64,000 bases of DNA. Source: Geomobilibacter sp964432205 (GTDB lineage Bacteria > Desulfobacterota > Desulfuromonadia > Geobacterales > DSM-12255). Below, in pieces: positions 8,104-17,207 of the stretch. The notes beneath the pieces are model-generated. The model saw nothing but the letters and a program-made list of their open reading frames with translations. It did no database searches and had not been told where the DNA came from. The position numbers were made by a program, and so were the translations under genes. Position 1 is the stretch's first letter. Every line of letters begins with the position of its first letter. The stretch lies in contig CAYSMK010000013.1 of assembly GCA_964432205.1 (NCBI GenBank), positions 1 through 64,000 of the forward strand. The letters are read 5' to 3'.

Positions 8104-9077
8104 CTGCTGAACACCTGCTGTGGCTCGGTCTCCCGATCCCTGGCCTCGATGAGGGAAACGAAGACATCTTCCAGGGAGGGGGCGATCCGTTCTGCCCGGA
8201 CCTCCCCGGCACCGTCCAGAGCGCAAATCCTCCCGATAGTCCGGTCCACGTCTTCCGTCACCACGTGCAGCCCCCGGTCGAAAAGGGCCGCATGACGCAC
8301 ACCCGGTAACCGTTCGATCGGCTCGATCAGCTCCTGGGGTGCTTGGGCTACCACCTCAACCACCGCCTCGGTCATGAATCGCTCCTTCAGTTCTCCAGGT
8401 GTGCCGAGCGCAATCAGCTCGCCCCGGTAGATCAGGGCCAGCCGATCGCAGTATTCGGCTTCGTCCATGTAGTGGGTGGTGACGAACACCGTTACTCCCT
8501 TTTCGGACAGGGTATAGATCAGGTCCCAGAAGGCACGGCGGCTCACCGGGTCGACCCCGGCGGTTGGCTCGTCCAGGAAGACGATGGGGGGCTCGTGGAG
8601 GATGGCGCATCCCAGTGAGAGCCGCTGTTTCCAGCCACCGGAGAGAATGCCGGTGCGGCTTGCGCGGTGGGCTGTCAGGCCGGCCATGGCAATGACCCAC
8701 TCCTTGCGTTTCTTTGCCCTGGCCGACGGCAGCCGGTAGATGCCGCTGTAGAAGTCGATATTCTCTTCCACGGTCAGCTCTTCGTAGAGGGAGAACCGCT
8801 GGCTCATATAGCCGATGCTGGCCTTGATCTCTTCCGGCTGGGTCGTGATGTCGAAACCGGCCACGCTGCCGCTGCCGGCACTGGGCTGGAGGATGCCGCA
8901 GAGCATCCGGATGGTGGTGGACTTGCCGGCGCCGTTGGGGCCGAGGAAGCCGAAGATCTCTCCCTTGGCGACATCGAGACTGACCCGGTTTACGGCGATG
9001 AAGTCGCCGAACCGCTTTTCCAGGTCGTGGAGGGTAACGGCAGGGGTGGCATCAGACGATTGGCTGGTCTGTGGCAT
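8100..9077 (-). CDS. ABC transporter ATP-binding protein (second of two)
   Basis: This 325-residue cytosolic ATPase powers the adjacent permease. It has Walker A GPNGAGKST, a Q-loop (GYMSQRFSLYEELTV), the ABC signature LSGGWKQRLSLG, Walker B IVFLDEP followed by TAGVDPVSRR, and the switch His in VTTHYMD. A C-terminal regulatory extension ends with SLEDVFVSL, typical of the CcmA/DrrA family. The start at 9077 lies inside the end of the preceding ATPase gene (26-base overlap). In E. coli YbhF two such ATPases are fused; here they are separate. Confidence 0.92.
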   Translation of the reverse strand: MPQTSQSSDATPAVTLHDLEKRFGDFIAVNRVSLDVAKGEIFGFLGPNGAGKSTTIRMLCGILQPSAGSGSVAGFDITTQPEEIKASIGYMSQRFSLYEELTVEENIDFYSGIYRLPSARAKKRKEWVIAMAGLTAHRASRTGILSGGWKQRLSLGCAILHEPPIVFLDEPTAGVDPVSRRAFWDLIYTLSEKGVTVFVTTHYMDEAEYCDRLALIYRGELIALGTPGELKERFMTEAVVEVVAQAPQELIEPIERLPGVRHAALFDRGLHVVTEDVDRTIGRICALDGAGEVRAERIAPSLEDVFVSLIEARDRETEPQQVFSR

Positions 9078-9993
9078 GACTGTTTCCCAGGACCGAGACG
9101 AAGACGTCTTCGAGGGACGGTTCGATGGTACGGATGGTTGGTGAGGCAAGTTTTTCCTGAGCGAACAGTCCGCAGATGGCAGCTTCGGTTGCGTCCGGGG
9201 TCTGGGTGACCACATGGAGCCGGTCGCCGAACAGCCCGATCGTGGCCCCGGTCAGCCGTTCCCGTAGCAGGTGTCCCGCCTTGCGGGCCAAGGGCGTGGC
9301 GACCTCCAGGATCGTGCCGTCCATGAGCAGTTTCAGCTCCTGTGGGGGGGCGCAGGCCAGGAGCCGTCCCTGATGGATGAGGCCGACCCGGTTGCACCGT
9401 TCGGCCTCGTCCAGGTAAGCGGTGGTGACGACGATGGTGACCCCTTCCCGCAGGAGCTGGTACAGGATGCGCCAGAAATCCCGACGGGAAACCGGGTCGA
9501 CGCCGTTGGTCGGCTCGTCCAGAAGGAGAAGTCTCGGGGTGTGGATCAGGGCGCAAGCCAGCCCCAGTTTCTGTTTCATTCCACCCGACAGGTTGCCGGC
9601 CCGCCGGTTCTTGAACGGGGCCAGGTTGCTGAAGGCGAGCAGCTGCTCCAGCCGCCCGTCCCGCTCTTTTCTGGTGAGGCCGAAGATGTCCGCGTAGAAA
9701 TAGATGTTCTCCAGCACGGTCAGGTCGGGGTAGAGACCGAAGCGCTGGCTCATGTAGCCGATATCCTCCCGGATTGACTCTGCCTCCCTGACGGTATGCC
9801 GCCCGAGCACCAGTGCCTCGCCATCCGTCGGGTCCATGATGCCGGCCAGCATCCGCAGGGTGGTGGTCTTCCCTGCTCCGTCCGAGCCGACCAGGGCGAA
9901 CAGCTCGCCCGGTGCCACGGTCAGGGTGAGGCGGTCAACGGCGGTCAGATCGCCGAACCGTTTGGTCAGGTTGTCGGTGCGAATCGCGTCCAT
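9052..9993 (-). CDS. ABC transporter ATP-binding protein (first of two)
   Basis: This 313-residue cytosolic ATPase has Walker A GSDGAGKTT, the signature LSGGMKQKLGLA, Walker B LLLLDEPTNGVDPVSRR, and a C-terminal SLEDVFVSVLG tail. The usual switch His is replaced: the segment reads VVTTAYLDEAERC, where the partner ATPase has VTTHYMDEAE. That suggests an asymmetric pair with one degenerate ATP site. It follows the HlyD adaptor gene by 72 bases and overlaps the next ATPase by 26. Confidence 0.92.
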   Translation of the reverse strand: MDAIRTDNLTKRFGDLTAVDRLTLTVAPGELFALVGSDGAGKTTTLRMLAGIMDPTDGEALVLGRHTVREAESIREDIGYMSQRFGLYPDLTVLENIYFYADIFGLTRKERDGRLEQLLAFSNLAPFKNRRAGNLSGGMKQKLGLACALIHTPRLLLLDEPTNGVDPVSRRDFWRILYQLLREGVTIVVTTAYLDEAERCNRVGLIHQGRLLACAPPQELKLLMDGTILEVATPLARKAGHLLRERLTGATIGLFGDRLHVVTQTPDATEAAICGLFAQEKLASPTIRTIEPSLEDVFVSVLGNSHATDQPIV

Positions 9994-10002
9994 AATTTAG
10001 CC

Positions 10003-10100
10003 AGGTACGAGGACAAAGGATCGAGGAGCGAGGTTTGAGAAACGACAACATTGGGGATGACCGCCTTACCTCGCACCTTTTGCCTCGTTCCTCGTTCCTT
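10003..10100. repeat. Imperfect inverted purine/pyrimidine repeat
   Basis: A purine-rich arm (GTACGAGGACAAAGGATCGA and onward) is imperfectly complementary to a pyrimidine-rich arm about 40 bases later. The right arm encodes the last residues of the HlyD-type adaptor (TRNEAKGAR), so the repeat extends into the gene. Confidence 0.45.
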
Positions 10101-11076
10101 CAGTAAGAATGTCCCCATCTGCCGGCATACCCGGTTTCAATTCCTGTTGGGGGTTCGGGATGGTCACCTTGATCCGGTAGACCAGCTTGACCCGCTCCTT
10201 TTCGGTCTGCACGTTCTTCGGGGTGAATTCCGCCTCCGGCGAGATGAAGGTGATCGTCCCTTCGTAGGCCTTCCCCCTGTAAGTGTCGCTGGTCACCCGC
10301 ACCCGCTGGCCCAGCTTGACGCGACCCAGCTCGGTTTCCGGAATGTAGGCCCTGAGCCAGCAGGAGGTGAGGTCACCTACGGTGACCACCGGTGAGCCGG
10401 GATTGACCTGCTCGCCCGGTTCGGCATGTTTGGCCGTCACGATGCCCGCTGTCGGTGCGGTCAGGGTGGCGTAACCCAGCCGGGTTTCCGCCTCCTTCAG
10501 GGCTGCTTCGGCCTCCCGCAGCCGGGCTCGGCCCTGGGCGATCCGTTCGCGGCGGGGGCCTTCCCGGACCAGGGACAGGGCGGCACGGCTCTCCCGCAGC
10601 TGGGCCTGTGCCGCCTCGTAGGCGGCCTGTACCGCCTCGAAACGCTGACGGGAGATGACTTCCTTGGCAAGGAGTTCCTGCTGGCGCCGGAAATCGTCTG
10701 TCTGGCGCTTTGCTTCGGCCTCGGCTCGCGCTACCACCGCCTCGGCCTGTCTGACCTCGTCGCGCCTTGATCCCGCCTCCAGTTCTGCCAGCAATTGACG
10801 GGCACTTTCCACCTGAGCCGTGCGCACGGCTACCTCGTTGGCGAGGTCCGCATCCTCCAGCCGGGCAACCAACTGGCCGGTCCGGACCGCTGCCCCCTCG
10901 TCTACGAGCCGCTCCCTGATCCGCCCCGGTACCTTGAAGCTGACCTCGGTGCTGGTGACTTCAATGGTGCCGGAAACCTTGAGGGTAGAGGAAATATCTT
11001 TCTTGCTGCAGGCAGATGCGGCGAGCAGCACCAGGATAGAAAGTAATGCGCCGGCATATCGCGGGAAAGTGGACAC
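10066..11076 (-). CDS. HlyD-family efflux adaptor lipoprotein
   Basis: This 336-residue periplasmic adaptor bridges the inner-membrane ABC permease and an outer-membrane channel. The GTG start chosen follows GGAG and gives a lipoprotein signal, with lipobox ASAC at about residues 21-24. A biotinyl-lipoyl-like half (SFKVPGRIRERLVDEGAAVR) comes next, then a long Ala/Glu/Arg coiled-coil hairpin (about residues 85-190). The second lipoyl half (LTAPTAGIVTAKHAEPGEQV) and a beta-barrel domain follow. It resembles E. coli YbhG. The frame remains open about 106 codons upstream, but that part has no family similarity. It is first in the exporter operon. Confidence 0.9.
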   Translation of the reverse strand: MSTFPRYAGALLSILVLLAASACSKKDISSTLKVSGTIEVTSTEVSFKVPGRIRERLVDEGAAVRTGQLVARLEDADLANEVAVRTAQVESARQLLAELEAGSRRDEVRQAEAVVARAEAEAKRQTDDFRRQQELLAKEVISRQRFEAVQAAYEAAQAQLRESRAALSLVREGPRRERIAQGRARLREAEAALKEAETRLGYATLTAPTAGIVTAKHAEPGEQVNPGSPVVTVGDLTSCWLRAYIPETELGRVKLGQRVRVTSDTYRGKAYEGTITFISPEAEFTPKNVQTEKERVKLVYRIKVTIPNPQQELKPGMPADGDILTEGTRNEAKGAR

Positions 11077-11233
11077 GGCATGACTCCAAAGGGGGTTGTT
11101 CTTCTTATACCACTGAAATGGGCGATTGGAAGGGTGGAGATTATTTCCGAGTTCGTCGGATCGTACTGATTGACAGCGTCTGGTCGGTACGGTAGAGAAT
11201 GGGGGAATATCTTTTCTGGATTGGAGGGTGACA

Positions 11234-11548
11234 ATGAAGCTGGTTGTTATTGCGCTGCTGATTCTGGTCCTTTCTGCTCCTGCTCGCGGTGTGGGAGATC
11301 CCGTGCCGGCAACCGCCGGAAAGCAGGATATAAAGAAAGGTACCGTAACGAAGCAGCAGCAGAAGAAGAAAAAAAGTAAGAAGCTGAACAGCAAGAACTC
11401 TCAGCAGCTGAAGAAGAAGGCCGAGCAGGATGCCAAGCGACACCAGGTTGATATGCAGAGGCGTGAGTATCAGATGATGCTGGAGGCACAGCGTCGGGGG
11501 ATGCAGCAGCAGCAACAGCAGATGCCGTCGCAGCAGGGACGGCAGTAG
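11234..11548 (+). CDS. Small secreted Lys/Gln-rich protein of unknown function
   Basis: The 104-residue product has a signal peptide (MKLVVIALLILVLSAPARG) followed by an extremely polar tail. That tail contains a Lys-rich stretch (QQQKKKKSKKLNSKN) and a Gln-rich end with six consecutive Gln, and is likely disordered or coiled coil. The start follows TTGGAGGG. It is transcribed away from the exporter operon and ends at a strong terminator. No family is recognised; a periplasmic nucleic-acid- or polyanion-binding role would be speculation. Confidence 0.7.
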   Translation: MKLVVIALLILVLSAPARGVGDPVPATAGKQDIKKGTVTKQQQKKKKSKKLNSKNSQQLKKKAEQDAKRHQVDMQRREYQMMLEAQRRGMQQQQQQMPSQQGRQ

Positions 11549-11566
11549 ATTGAGCAGGGAACACAA

Positions 11567-11597
11567 AAAAGGCGGGGCTCATTGCCCCGCCTTTTTT
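11567..11597. terminator. Bidirectional terminator
   Basis: A perfect GGCGGGGC stem with a 5-base loop, preceded by A6 and followed by T6, separates two convergent genes. Confidence 0.93.
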
Positions 11598-11613
11598 GTG
11601 AGTTGCCGTTACG

Positions 11614-14043
11614 TTACTGGACCACGCCGCCGATGACTGCAGGGGCGGCTGTTACGGACGGCTCCGCACCGATCGCCGGATCGACCCATTCCGCGATGAG
11701 GGGAAGAGTATAGGTGGTGATAGGCAGACCGCTGCAGGCGTTGTTTGCAAGCTTTACCATCCGCTGTTCCATCTCCAGAGGCTTGATGACGGTGTTGTAG
11801 GTCACTCCGGCCTTGGCATAGCTGGCAGCGCTCCCCTCGGGGATGGAGAATTCCGGCACCCAGCGTTTGCCGCTGCCGCTGCAGTCCTGGACGGTAAGGC
11901 CGCTGCTCATGTCGATGCACTTGCCGGGGATGCCGTGGAGTTCGCCGAACCCGTTGTAATCGAGGAAGAACTTGACGCCGTTGTATTTCGTATCAGGTTT
12001 GCCGGCAACGGTCTGGACATGGGTGTACTCCACCCGCAACGGCTGTTCGAAGGTGAGCGGCGTGCCGTTGCTGTCCTTGAGAACGGTCAGCTGGTTCCAG
12101 TTGTTCGGACCGGTTTCCCAGGTGTAGAACTCGTCCAGGGCGCTCCAGGCCTTCCAGCCGCACACCTGTGTCTGACCTTGAGGTCCAGTCCAGTCGCAGG
12201 CAAGCAGCGCCATGTTGGCGGACGTCGGGGCGAAGAGCGGGCCGGAATTGAAGCCCCAGGACTGGTTCTGTGGTGCGGTCGCCAGGGTGACCGAGTTGGC
12301 GCCGTCCTTCAATACCATGCTGGCAACGGTGTAGTCGTGACGGTTGTCGACCTGCGGGTCAAAGGACTGGGCATAGGTCAGGTCGTTGGGGTCCATCCCG
12401 GTTGCGCCGGCCTTAGGGCAGTTGTCGTAGCAGGCCAGGGCGGCCGGGGCGTTGACGTCACCCGGATAGACGATATCTTCCTTGAAGAATACCACCTGGG
12501 TATCTGCCGTCGGGGCAGCGCAGGCGGTCTTCATGGTCTGCGGGTTGAACTGGCAGTTGGTCAGCTTCACCCGTGCCTGGCCGCCGAGGGCCTGCGACCA
12601 GAAGTTGAGTTCGCCCCAGTTCAAGCTGGTGGTGTCGATGGCGACCGGTGTTATTTCCTGCCACGCTGGCGGGCCGTTGGAGCTCTGGGCAGCAGATGCA
12701 ACTTTCATCAGCTTGTTTTGTGTTGCATCCCAGATGACCCGATAGTTTATATTCTGCTGCCCTACCTGTTCCTGATACCCTTCCAGAGGGATGTTCTTGA
12801 TGGCGCCCAGGGTGGTTGTCCCTTTGGTGTGTTTCTTCAGCTTGCCCGGAACCTTCTGCACCGTATAGGGGGCTGACGTGCCGCCGTTGGGGCCGTAGGT
12901 CTGCTTGTACACCGTGGCGCCGTCGCTGATGGTCACCCCTTCAGGTACCCAGAGTCCCCAGAAGCCGACCCAGCCGTTATTCCCTTTTCCATCCGAAGAT
13001 GTGTTGATGGGGAAGCCTGAACTGACGTTTACCCTGCTTCCGTTGGCAGCGTCGTACATACCGTAGCGCCACGCAGAGGTCTCGAAATCCGTCCGGTCGA
13101 GGCAGGCTTCGGTTGCAGGGTTGCTCGGATTGATCCTGTGAAAGAGGTTGGTGTCATAGGTAAAGTTGATGCTTCCTTCCTGTATGCCCTGTCCAAAGTT
13201 TTCGTACTGGTATGCCGTACCCCCACCGGTTCCATTGGAGTTCTTCTCAAGGCTTACCGCTTCCCTGAACTTACCGCTGGTGTCCTCGTCCACGAACTTC
13301 AGGAGAACCTTGCCGGTTACCGGGTCTTTTTCCGATTTCAGGGTCCCTTTGAAGAGAATGTTTGTTGTGCCCTCAGCGTAGGCGATGAAGTTCATGATGA
13401 AGATGCCGTACGGATTGGTTTCACTGGCGGCTTCGGTGATAACAACCTTGGCGTTCATGAACTTTGCCGGCTCGAACTGGCCTTCACCCTTTTCATGGAA
13501 CCAGACATTGACGGTCTGTGCCGAGCTGTTGTCCGAGCGGGTAGATTCGACGATCCATGTTTCATATTCCGGCGCGTCGGACGCGGACGATCCACCCTGT
13601 TGGCTGCTGCTGGCATTAGCGGTGCTGTCGTTACCGCTGCAGACTTTCTTGTTGATCTGGGCCTTATAGGCACCCTTGTTGACCATGTCGGCATACTTGG
13701 TTTGGCCGACCATGCAGAGGATCTAGTTGACTACCTTGAAAGCCTCGGTGGAACGATCGTGAACGTAGGAGGAGGTCTTGTCGGTATTGTAAGCCGAATC
13801 CGACGTGCCGACCGTCAGTCCAAGCATCTTGGCCACGAGTTTGGATGTTCCCGTTGTCTGCGCATCGACGACGCTGACCTTGTCGGCGACAGCAAGACCG
13901 GTAATCGTAGCTCCTCCGCCGCCGCCGCCACCGCCAACGTCTCCGCCGCTGGTTCCGGCTGTGCTGCTGCCTCCACTGCAACCACTCAGAACAAATGGTG
14001 CTGCTACGGCCAGAAATGTTGCTGCAATGAGTCTTTTCCGCAT
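11614..14043 (-). pseudogene. Large secreted lipoprotein gene interrupted by an amber codon
   Basis: The N-terminal 106 codons encode a lipoprotein signal (MRKRLIAATFLAVAAPFVLSGC), a Gly-rich linker and the start of a domain. They end in TAG at 13723-13725. The same frame continues without another stop for 702 more codons (ILCMVGQTKY onward), so one frame of about 810 codons is broken by one stop. From memory, Geobacter relatives carry a sense codon such as Gln before ILC, so CAG to TAG is the simplest change. The long C-terminal part is beta-rich and of unknown function. The start follows AAAGGAG. It may be a recent pseudogene, a suppressed or read-through gene, or a sequencing error. Confidence 0.8.
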
Positions 14044-14910
14044 TCTCTGTTACTCCTTTCGATTGATTTGCCAGTTTATGAAGTGCGTGACAGGTTTTGG
14101 TGTTAAGTCTTTTGGTGATGAAACGTGCTACCTTTATCGGAATACAAAAGTCCGACTTAAATAAAAAATATTGACTAATTCTAATTATGTTGTGGTTTTG
14201 GGGTGTCGGGCTGGGGAGATTTTGGACACTGAATACACATTTGGCGGTTGTGTTGGCACGATTATTCCTATGCTGATGGATGATTACGGCGCTTGTTGCA
14301 TGATCGACACAGTGCTCCACAACGGGCAAAAAAAATTCTGCGCGTTGCGTGTCACTCGTTACCCCGACTAATCGTTAAATTTTCTGCTGGGTTGTTACGG
14401 CGTCGGCCCGTCTGTACGCACTAACGGTTCTTTGCCGGGGATCTTGCGATCTATTGTCGAATTTGCTGAACAGCACAGAAAAACATCAACCGGATGTCTA
14501 TTCCGTAGGCAGAGAGGCAATGGCGCCCCCAGATCATGGTGCGCTCCGTTGCCTTTTTGTTTTTCTGTCTGGTGGCATGTTTAGTTAGGATAAATAATTT
14601 TGATTAAAGTTTAAGCATAAATCGGTTGAGGCCCTGCCCGTTATTGGGTATGATGTGCGACATCGTGAAACTCTGGGAGACGATCTGCCGACTTGAATTT
14701 TTTGGGTGGGTAAAGTATAAGTCTTGACGTGAACGTAATAGGATAACACCGTTATGTCTGTTGAGAGACTGTTGTAATTTACCGTTTACGTTAATTTAGT
14801 TGCTTTTTGCCGGATCTTCCTGTTTCTATTTGGAATACGCTGTTTTTACGACTGGTCTCTACGAGCAGTGCGGTCAGCATTGCATCTCAAACGATTGCGC
14901 GAGGTTTACC
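14044..14910. other. Long non-coding region between the lipoprotein pseudogene and etfB
   Basis: These 867 bases are more AT-rich than the neighbours and contain no convincing protein gene on either strand. The left end must carry the promoter of the minus-strand lipoprotein gene, and the right end that of the etf operon. A terminator-like hairpin in the middle suggests a plus-strand transcript. I found no c-di-GMP riboswitch motif, tRNA or known RNA fold by eye. Confidence 0.6.
14515..14559 (+). terminator. Orphan terminator hairpin
   Basis: AGGCAATGGCGC pairs with GCGCTCCGTTGCCT (one G-U pair and a small bulge), followed by five T. It has no coding gene upstream on the plus strand, so it may end a small RNA encoded at about 14200-14510. 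Confidence 0.55.
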
Positions 14911-15723
14911 ATGCAGATAGTAGCCTGCATCAAGCAGGTCCCGGACACGACCCAGGTCCAGATCGACCCGGTCACCAACACCCTGGTGCGTGAAGGGATT
15001 CCATTCATCGTCAACCCGTACGACACCCATGCCCTGGAGGCGGCCCTGGCCCTCAAGGACCAGTTCGGCTTTACGGTTGCAGCCATGTCCATGGGGCCGC
15101 CCAATGCAGAGGCCACACTGCGCAAGGCCCTGGCCCTCGGGGTCGACCGGGCCATCCTGCTCTCCGACCGGAGCTTTGGCGGCGCCGACACCCTGGCCAC
15201 CAGCAACGTGCTGGCCAGCGCCATCAGCCGGCTCAACCAGGAGGAGGAGGTCGGGATCGTGCTGTGCGGCAAGCAGACCATCGACGGCGACACGGCCCAG
15301 GTTGGCCCGGGTATCGCCACGCGGCTCGGCTACACCCAGCTGACCCTCGTAGACAAGGTGCTGGCTCTTGATCCGGTGAAACGGACCATTCGGGTCAGCC
15401 GGAAGCTGGAGGGGCGACACGAGGTCGTCGAGGCCCCGCTGCCGGTCATGCTGACCGTGGTGCGGGAGCTGAACCGGCCCCGCTATCCGACCGTCCCCAA
15501 GCGGCTCGCTTCCCTGGACAGCGATGTGGTGCTCTGGAACAACGAGGTTCTGCAACTGGATGTGAACTCCATCGGCCTCAAGGGGTCGCCTACCTGGGTA
15601 AGCAAGATCTTCTCGCCGGAACGGGACAAGGGGGAGATCATCGGTGACGGTCTGCACGATCCCGACGGGACGGCGAACCTCCTGATCGACAAACTGCTGG
15701 CCAAGGATCTGCTTTCTTTGTGA
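14911..15723 (+). CDS. etfB: Electron transfer flavoprotein, beta subunit
   Basis: This 270-residue small ETF subunit pairs with the Fe-S EtfA encoded next. Together they accept electrons from acyl-CoA dehydrogenases or similar flavoenzymes. The N-terminus MQIVACIKQVPDTTQV and the nucleotide-binding segment GKQTIDGDTAQVGPGIA are characteristic of FixA/EtfB. An earlier ATG in frame (14800) is rejected because the extra 37 residues have no family match, and GAGG lies just before 14911. It is first in an etfB-etfA-oxidoreductase operon, after a long untranslated region. Confidence 0.94.
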   Translation: MQIVACIKQVPDTTQVQIDPVTNTLVREGIPFIVNPYDTHALEAALALKDQFGFTVAAMSMGPPNAEATLRKALALGVDRAILLSDRSFGGADTLATSNVLASAISRLNQEEEVGIVLCGKQTIDGDTAQVGPGIATRLGYTQLTLVDKVLALDPVKRTIRVSRKLEGRHEVVEAPLPVMLTVVRELNRPRYPTVPKRLASLDSDVVLWNNEVLQLDVNSIGLKGSPTWVSKIFSPERDKGEIIGDGLHDPDGTANLLIDKLLAKDLLSL

Positions 15724-15738
15724 GGCAGGTAAAGGTAG

Positions 15739-15799
15739 AGGTAAAGGTAAAGAACGGCAAAAAGATCGAGGGAAGTTCCGCAGTTCTTTACCTTTACCT
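15739..15799. repeat. Perfect inverted repeat between etfB and etfA
   Basis: A 17-bp arm (AGGTAAAGGTAAAGAAC) is repeated as its exact complement 27 bases later. The left arm is built from GGTAAA-type 6-base units, continued leftward to about 15727. In RNA it would form a stable hairpin inside the operon. Confidence 0.8.
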
Positions 15800-15860
15800 G
15801 TGAGCAGAGCGAACGAATACCTATACCTGAGATTCGAATACCTTAAACTGGGGTTAAACC

Positions 15861-17198
15861 ATGACTGATGTAAAGAAACCGATCAAGAAACCAAGGGGCA
15901 AAGCCCGGCTCATCGAGGGGAAATGCATCGCCTGCGGCGCGCGCTGCCAGAGTGCCTGTCCGGTGAATGCGGTGGATATGACCGATGCCGGCGAGCCGAT
16001 CATCCTCACCGACAAGTGCATCGGTTGTTTGAAGTGCGTCAAGGTCTGCCCGGCCGAGGCACTGGAGATGTTCTTCACCCCCGAGGAACTGAAGATCCTC
16101 GAAGAACTGGCCAAACAGCAGGGTGTGGAGGTTGTCGAGGAAGAGGTCGATGAGGAGGCCAAGGCCCTGGCAGAGAAACTCGCCGCCTATCGAGGCGTCT
16201 GGGTCTTTGTTGAACAGACCGAAGGGGAGGCGGCCAAGGTGTCCTGGGAACTGCTGGGCAAGGGGCGCGAACTGGCCGATGCCCTCCAGGTACCGCTTTC
16301 TGCCGTGGTGCTGGGGGAGGGGGTGGACCACCTCTGCAGTGAGGCCTTCGCCTATGGTGCCGACCAGGCCTACCTGATGGACGCACCGGTGCTCAAGCAC
16401 TTCCGCACCGCTTCGTATCTGAAGGCGGTCTGCAAGCTTGTCGACCTGTACAAGCCGGAAATCATCCTCATGGGTGCCACCGGCCTCGGCCGGGACCTGG
16501 CCGGCGCCGTGGCCACGGTGGTTGCCACCGGCCTAACCGCCGACTGCACCGGTCTGGGCGTGGACGACAAGCGGAACCTGATGCAGACCCGGCCGGCGTT
16601 CGGCGGCAACATCATGGCCACCATCATGTGCGACAAGTTCCGCCCCCAGATGGCCACGGTCCGGCCCCATGTCATGCAGATGCCGGAACGGGTCCAGGGG
16701 CGGAGCGGGGCCATCGTCCGCGTCGACTGCTCCATCAGGGAGGAGGAGATCCTCGCCAAGGTCCTTGAGGTGATCAGCGATAGGAAAAAGGACCACGTGG
16801 ACATCGCCGGGGCCGAGGTCATCGTTTCCGGTGGCCGCGGCATGATGGCCAAGGAAAATTTTGCCATGCTCAAGGAGCTGGCCGACGAGCTGGGAGGGGT
16901 GGTTGGTTCTTCCCGCAGCGCCGTCGACGCCGGTTGGATGCCGGTGGAGCGCCAGGTGGGCCAGACCGGCAAGACGGTGCGACCAAAGATCTACATCGCC
17001 TGCGGCATCTCCGGTGCCATCCAGCACCTGGTGGGGATGCAGGACTCCGACGTGGTAATCGCCATCAACCGGGACAAGGAGGCCCCGATCTTCGAGGTGG
17101 CCACCTATGGTATCGTCGGCGACCTGTTCAGGATCGTTCCGGCCATAACCGCCCGCATCCGCGAACTGAAGGCCCAGCGGGCCAAGAACGTTGCTTAG
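15861..17198 (+). CDS. etfA: Electron transfer flavoprotein alpha subunit with N-terminal ferredoxin domain
   Basis: The 445-residue protein starts with a two-cluster ferredoxin domain. The first cluster has Cys22, Cys25, Cys29 and Cys33 (CX2CX3CX3CP, slightly unusual spacing). The second has Cys53, Cys56, Cys59 and Cys63 (CX2CX2CX3CP). An acidic linker follows, then a complete EtfA domain ending in the FAD-binding region (IYIACGISGAIQHLVG, then AINRDKEAPIF). Such Fe-S EtfA proteins occur in anaerobes that pass ETF electrons to membrane Fe-S oxidoreductases. It is separated from etfB by a repeat-bearing 137-base spacer and precedes the oxidoreductase by 9 bases. Confidence 0.94.
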   Translation: MTDVKKPIKKPRGKARLIEGKCIACGARCQSACPVNAVDMTDAGEPIILTDKCIGCLKCVKVCPAEALEMFFTPEELKILEELAKQQGVEVVEEEVDEEAKALAEKLAAYRGVWVFVEQTEGEAAKVSWELLGKGRELADALQVPLSAVVLGEGVDHLCSEAFAYGADQAYLMDAPVLKHFRTASYLKAVCKLVDLYKPEIILMGATGLGRDLAGAVATVVATGLTADCTGLGVDDKRNLMQTRPAFGGNIMATIMCDKFRPQMATVRPHVMQMPERVQGRSGAIVRVDCSIREEEILAKVLEVISDRKKDHVDIAGAEVIVSGGRGMMAKENFAMLKELADELGGVVGSSRSAVDAGWMPVERQVGQTGKTVRPKIYIACGISGAIQHLVGMQDSDVVIAINRDKEAPIFEVATYGIVGDLFRIVPAITARIRELKAQRAKNVA

Positions 17199-17207
17199 AG
17201 GGACCCC

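Noticed and set aside
13723..13725. Pyrrolysine insertion at the amber codon
   Set aside because: Nothing in the window (no pyl genes, no methylamine methyltransferase context) supports it; a single nonsense change is simpler.
14253..14269. TTGGCACG resembling a sigma-54 -24 element
   Set aside because: The -12 position reads TTCCT and lacks the required GC dinucleotide; no gene starts nearby on that strand.
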